From contig CAMQWJ010000010.1 of NCBI GenBank assembly GCA_947038515.1, positions 1-55,344 on the forward strand: a DNA stretch of 55,344 bases. Direction: 5' to 3'. The position numbers were made by a program, and so were the translations under genes. Below are positions 53,139 through 55,344 of the stretch, piece by piece. The notes under the pieces are model-generated. The model ran no database searches and was not told where the DNA came from. It saw nothing but the letters and a program-made list of their open reading frames with translations. The DNA is from an uncultured Fusobacteriaceae bacterium. Its GTDB lineage: Bacteria > Fusobacteriota > Fusobacteriia > Fusobacteriales > Fusobacteriaceae. Every line of letters begins with the position of its first letter. The stretch's first letter is position 1.

Positions 53139-55344
53139 ATGTTAAAAAATAATATATTAAAAAAATATTTTAAAGTAAAAATTGTGAATACAGTAATAAT
53201 TTTATTAATAAGTGTTTTAAATTCAAAAGAAATTTTTTCAGAAGTATCTACAGGTCCTTACATTAACTCAGATACTTTAGTTAATAAAATTGGTAATGGA
53301 ATTGATAATTCTATTATTAATAATAGAGAAGTTTTAAATGATGGAATTATTTTAACGGATATTATATTATTAGAAGATGTAAATTTAGGAAATGGAATAT
53401 ATAATGATGGAAATATAGTAAACCTTATTAATAATGGTAGAATAGAAGCAAAGGTAACTATTATATCAGAAGGTTCACTTCCTTATACAAGCTATAACCT
53501 TAAAAAATTAGGAAATGGAATATATAATAGTTCTTTAAATACAATAGGAAATCTTACGAATAAAGGTGTTATTATAGGCAGTATTGTAGATGGAATTAAG
53601 TCTAATGATAAAATTTACAATCGGACTATGTATTCTGGAAATGGGATATTTTCAGATATAAATTCAGTAATGGGGAATATTGTTAATCGTGGAGTTATTA
53701 TGGGAATAGGAAATAAGAGTGAAAATAATTATACTAATATTGGGACTGATATTAGTAATAATTCTAATGGAATTTATAATTTGTCTAGTATAGGTGATCT
53801 TACAAATGGTGGACTCATTTCTGGGGATGCTCGATCAGTAAATTCTGGAAATGGAATTTATAACAGTAAGAATATTGGTGATATATATAATAATGGAATT
53901 ATTCAAGGATATACAGTTGGGTCCTTAATTAGTCGTTCTGGAAATGGGATATTTTCAGAGGAAAACTCAATAATAGGACGTCTTGAGAATAAAGGTGTTA
54001 TTTCAGGCTATGGATTGCAGCATAATGGTGGAAATACTAGTTTTAATTATTACGGCGATGGATTTTATGGAACTTCAACGAATATCATTAACGAAGGAAT
54101 TGTTAAAGGAAATAAGTCGGCTATTTACATAAAAGGGAGTTTAACAGATCAAATCTCTAATTTTGGGATTTTAGCAGGAGAAAATATTATAAATCAATCA
54201 ACCTCTTATTCTAATTTTGGAGTTGAAATAACACTGGATGTGAATGAAGATATCAACCAAATTAAAAATGCAACAATCATATCTACTCATCCGAAGAAAA
54301 CTGTTATAAATGGAACAGATATTGGAACAGTTTCTATTCCAGACTCAGTTACGAATATTCCAATAGCAACAGGAGATAGCTACTTATCATCAAGTAATTT
54401 GTCTGGTAATAACGATAATTTGATAATTAATGGTGCTGGAATGAATAGGGGAGCTTTAGTTATAGAGACAGATACTACTTTAAAAAATAGTATAATCAAT
54501 GGATATAATACAGCTTTGTACTTAGTAGAGGATAATAAATTTGTTGGAGAAAATGTTATTTTTAATGGTGGTGGTCTAAAAAATAACAAAGTAGTAATTA
54601 AAGGAAATAATGGAGATAATGAAATATTGATTTCAGGTTCTTCTACAGTCAATGGAAAAATAGAATTGGGAATGGGAAATGATAAACTTTCTATAAGTAA
54701 TGAAACATTATTAAATGGGACTTTAGAGGGTGGAAGTGGAACAGATATATTAAATTTAGGTGAAAGTATAGTATCAAAAGCCAATACAAATTTAAATGTT
54801 TTTCACAATATTAAAGGTTTTGAAACTTTAAATAGTAACGGAAATATAACATTGTTTGAAACAGTAAAAATTACAGGAGCAAGTAATATAATGTTAGAAA
54901 GTGGTAACCTTAATTTACGGGTAGATCCAACTATAAAAGATGGAGCAGGTAATATAATAGGTCATTCTTTATATGGAAATAGTGGAACTTTAACTTCTGT
55001 AGAGGGCAATCTAATAATTGGTTTAAATGGAATTGGAGAAGATGCCATTGTTGGAATGGGTGGGACTCAAATAACTCCTGGAATAGATTCCAATTATCAA
55101 GAAACAGATAATTTAATTACTAATTCCCTAGTTCTTGATGCTACATTGCTACCAGATGGTAATGTATTAATAGGAGTTCTTGATTATTTACCATTACCAA
55201 TAGATCCAGAACCACCAATAGATCCAGAGATACCAGTAGATCCAGAGATACCGGTAGATCCAGTGATACCACCAAACCCACCAACTACGGTTAATGGTCC
55301 TTTATATGAAAAACTTAATAAAATATATAAGTCTATAGTAAGTG
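53139..55344 (+). CDS. Autotransporter adhesin, N-terminal part (runs off window)
   Basis: The frame is open for 735 codons to the window edge. AGGAGG lies 6 bp before ATG 53139. The signal region has a basic start and a hydrophobic core (VKIVNTVIILLISVLNS). The passenger carries many units of the form GNGIYN/GNGIFS, then a turn such as IGDLTNGGLISG or LENKGVISGYG, at intervals of about 45-60 residues: an extended beta-helix pattern of fusobacterial type V secreted proteins. Near the end is a proline-rich linker of repeats PIDPEIPVDPEIPVDP, followed by NGPLYEKLNKIYKSI, which should lead into the C-terminal beta-barrel beyond the window. Its ligand is unknown. Confidence 0.9.
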   Translation, partial: MLKNNILKKYFKVKIVNTVIILLISVLNSKEIFSEVSTGPYINSDTLVNKIGNGIDNSIINNREVLNDGIILTDIILLEDVNLGNGIYNDGNIVNLINNGRIEAKVTIISEGSLPYTSYNLKKLGNGIYNSSLNTIGNLTNKGVIIGSIVDGIKSNDKIYNRTMYSGNGIFSDINSVMGNIVNRGVIMGIGNKSENNYTNIGTDISNNSNGIYNLSSIGDLTNGGLISGDARSVNSGNGIYNSKNIGDIYNNGIIQGYTVGSLISRSGNGIFSEENSIIGRLENKGVISGYGLQHNGGNTSFNYYGDGFYGTSTNIINEGIVKGNKSAIYIKGSLTDQISNFGILAGENIINQSTSYSNFGVEITLDVNEDINQIKNATIISTHPKKTVINGTDIGTVSIPDSVTNIPIATGDSYLSSSNLSGNNDNLIINGAGMNRGALVIETDTTLKNSIINGYNTALYLVEDNKFVGENVIFNGGGLKNNKVVIKGNNGDNEILISGSSTVNGKIELGMGNDKLSISNETLLNGTLEGGSGTDILNLGESIVSKANTNLNVFHNIKGFETLNSNGNITLFETVKITGASNIMLESGNLNLRVDPTIKDGAGNIIGHSLYGNSGTLTSVEGNLIIGLNGIGEDAIVGMGGTQITPGIDSNYQETDNLITNSLVLDATLLPDGNVLIGVLDYLPLPIDPEPPIDPEIPVDPEIPVDPVIPPNPPTTVNGPLYEKLNKIYKSIVS

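Noticed and set aside
54380-54784. Minus-strand ORF of 134 codons
   Set aside because: It lies wholly inside the adhesin passenger, has no ribosome site and is explained as a shadow of a low-complexity coding region.

Overview
The window is AT-rich, densely coded DNA that looks like a Fusobacterium or close relative. The evidence is the very low GC, strong AGGAGG ribosome sites, a Gram-negative envelope (TolC-like protein, MacAB-type efflux, autotransporter adhesin), anaerobic enzymes (hybrid-cluster protein, YjjI glycyl radical enzyme, CbiK) and a full selenocysteine system. Genus and species are inference; no database was searched.

Layout. 1-127: 3' end of a 5S rRNA gene and its terminator. 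258-4893: hcp, convergent with a malY-nhaC-type operon; upstream of malY lies a 63-bp decayed copy of part of hcp. 4894-14266: housekeeping block secG, rarA, hisS, aspS, a probable 6S RNA, argS, rapZ, uvrC. 14307-19302: SpoIIE-type phosphatase, then the ATPase and two permeases of a BMP/nucleoside-type ABC importer with no binding protein. 19334-22375: an alpha/beta-hydrolase-like protein lacking its nucleophile serine, a K+ channel, and a convergent membrane-anchored hydrolase. 22523-24508: an AroB-Ppx/GppA fusion. 24644-30937: selenium block selD (itself with an in-frame UGA), selA, selB, cbiK, yedF, a DUF3343 gene and tRNA-Sec. 31039-35667: DEAD-box helicase, DMT exporter, and the glycyl radical pair yjjI-yjjW.

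35769-47199 is the most interesting region. A DUF2147 protein, a single-module NRPS (condensation-like, adenylation, carrier), an orphan amino-acid binding protein and an MBL-fold hydrolase form one likely unit. A large MORN-like lipoprotein follows, then a complete TolC-MacA-MacB-type export operon. The ten specificity residues of the adenylation domain read D-L-T-K-I-G-E-V-G-K, one conservative change from the known asparagine code, so the module is predicted to load L-Asn. The protein ends after its carrier domain with no thioesterase or reductase. My main proposal is a small asparagine-derived, probably N-acylated metabolite exported by the adjacent efflux system.

47257-52805: a five-gene dipeptide/oligopeptide ABC importer with a near-consensus promoter and an attenuator-like hairpin after the binding-protein gene. 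53139 to the window end: the N-terminal part of a large repeat-rich autotransporter that runs off the edge.

Many promoters fit the pattern TTGACA-like, 17 bp, TATAAT/TATACT, often with an extended -10 TG. Apart from two convergent operons on the minus strand, every gene is on the plus strand.
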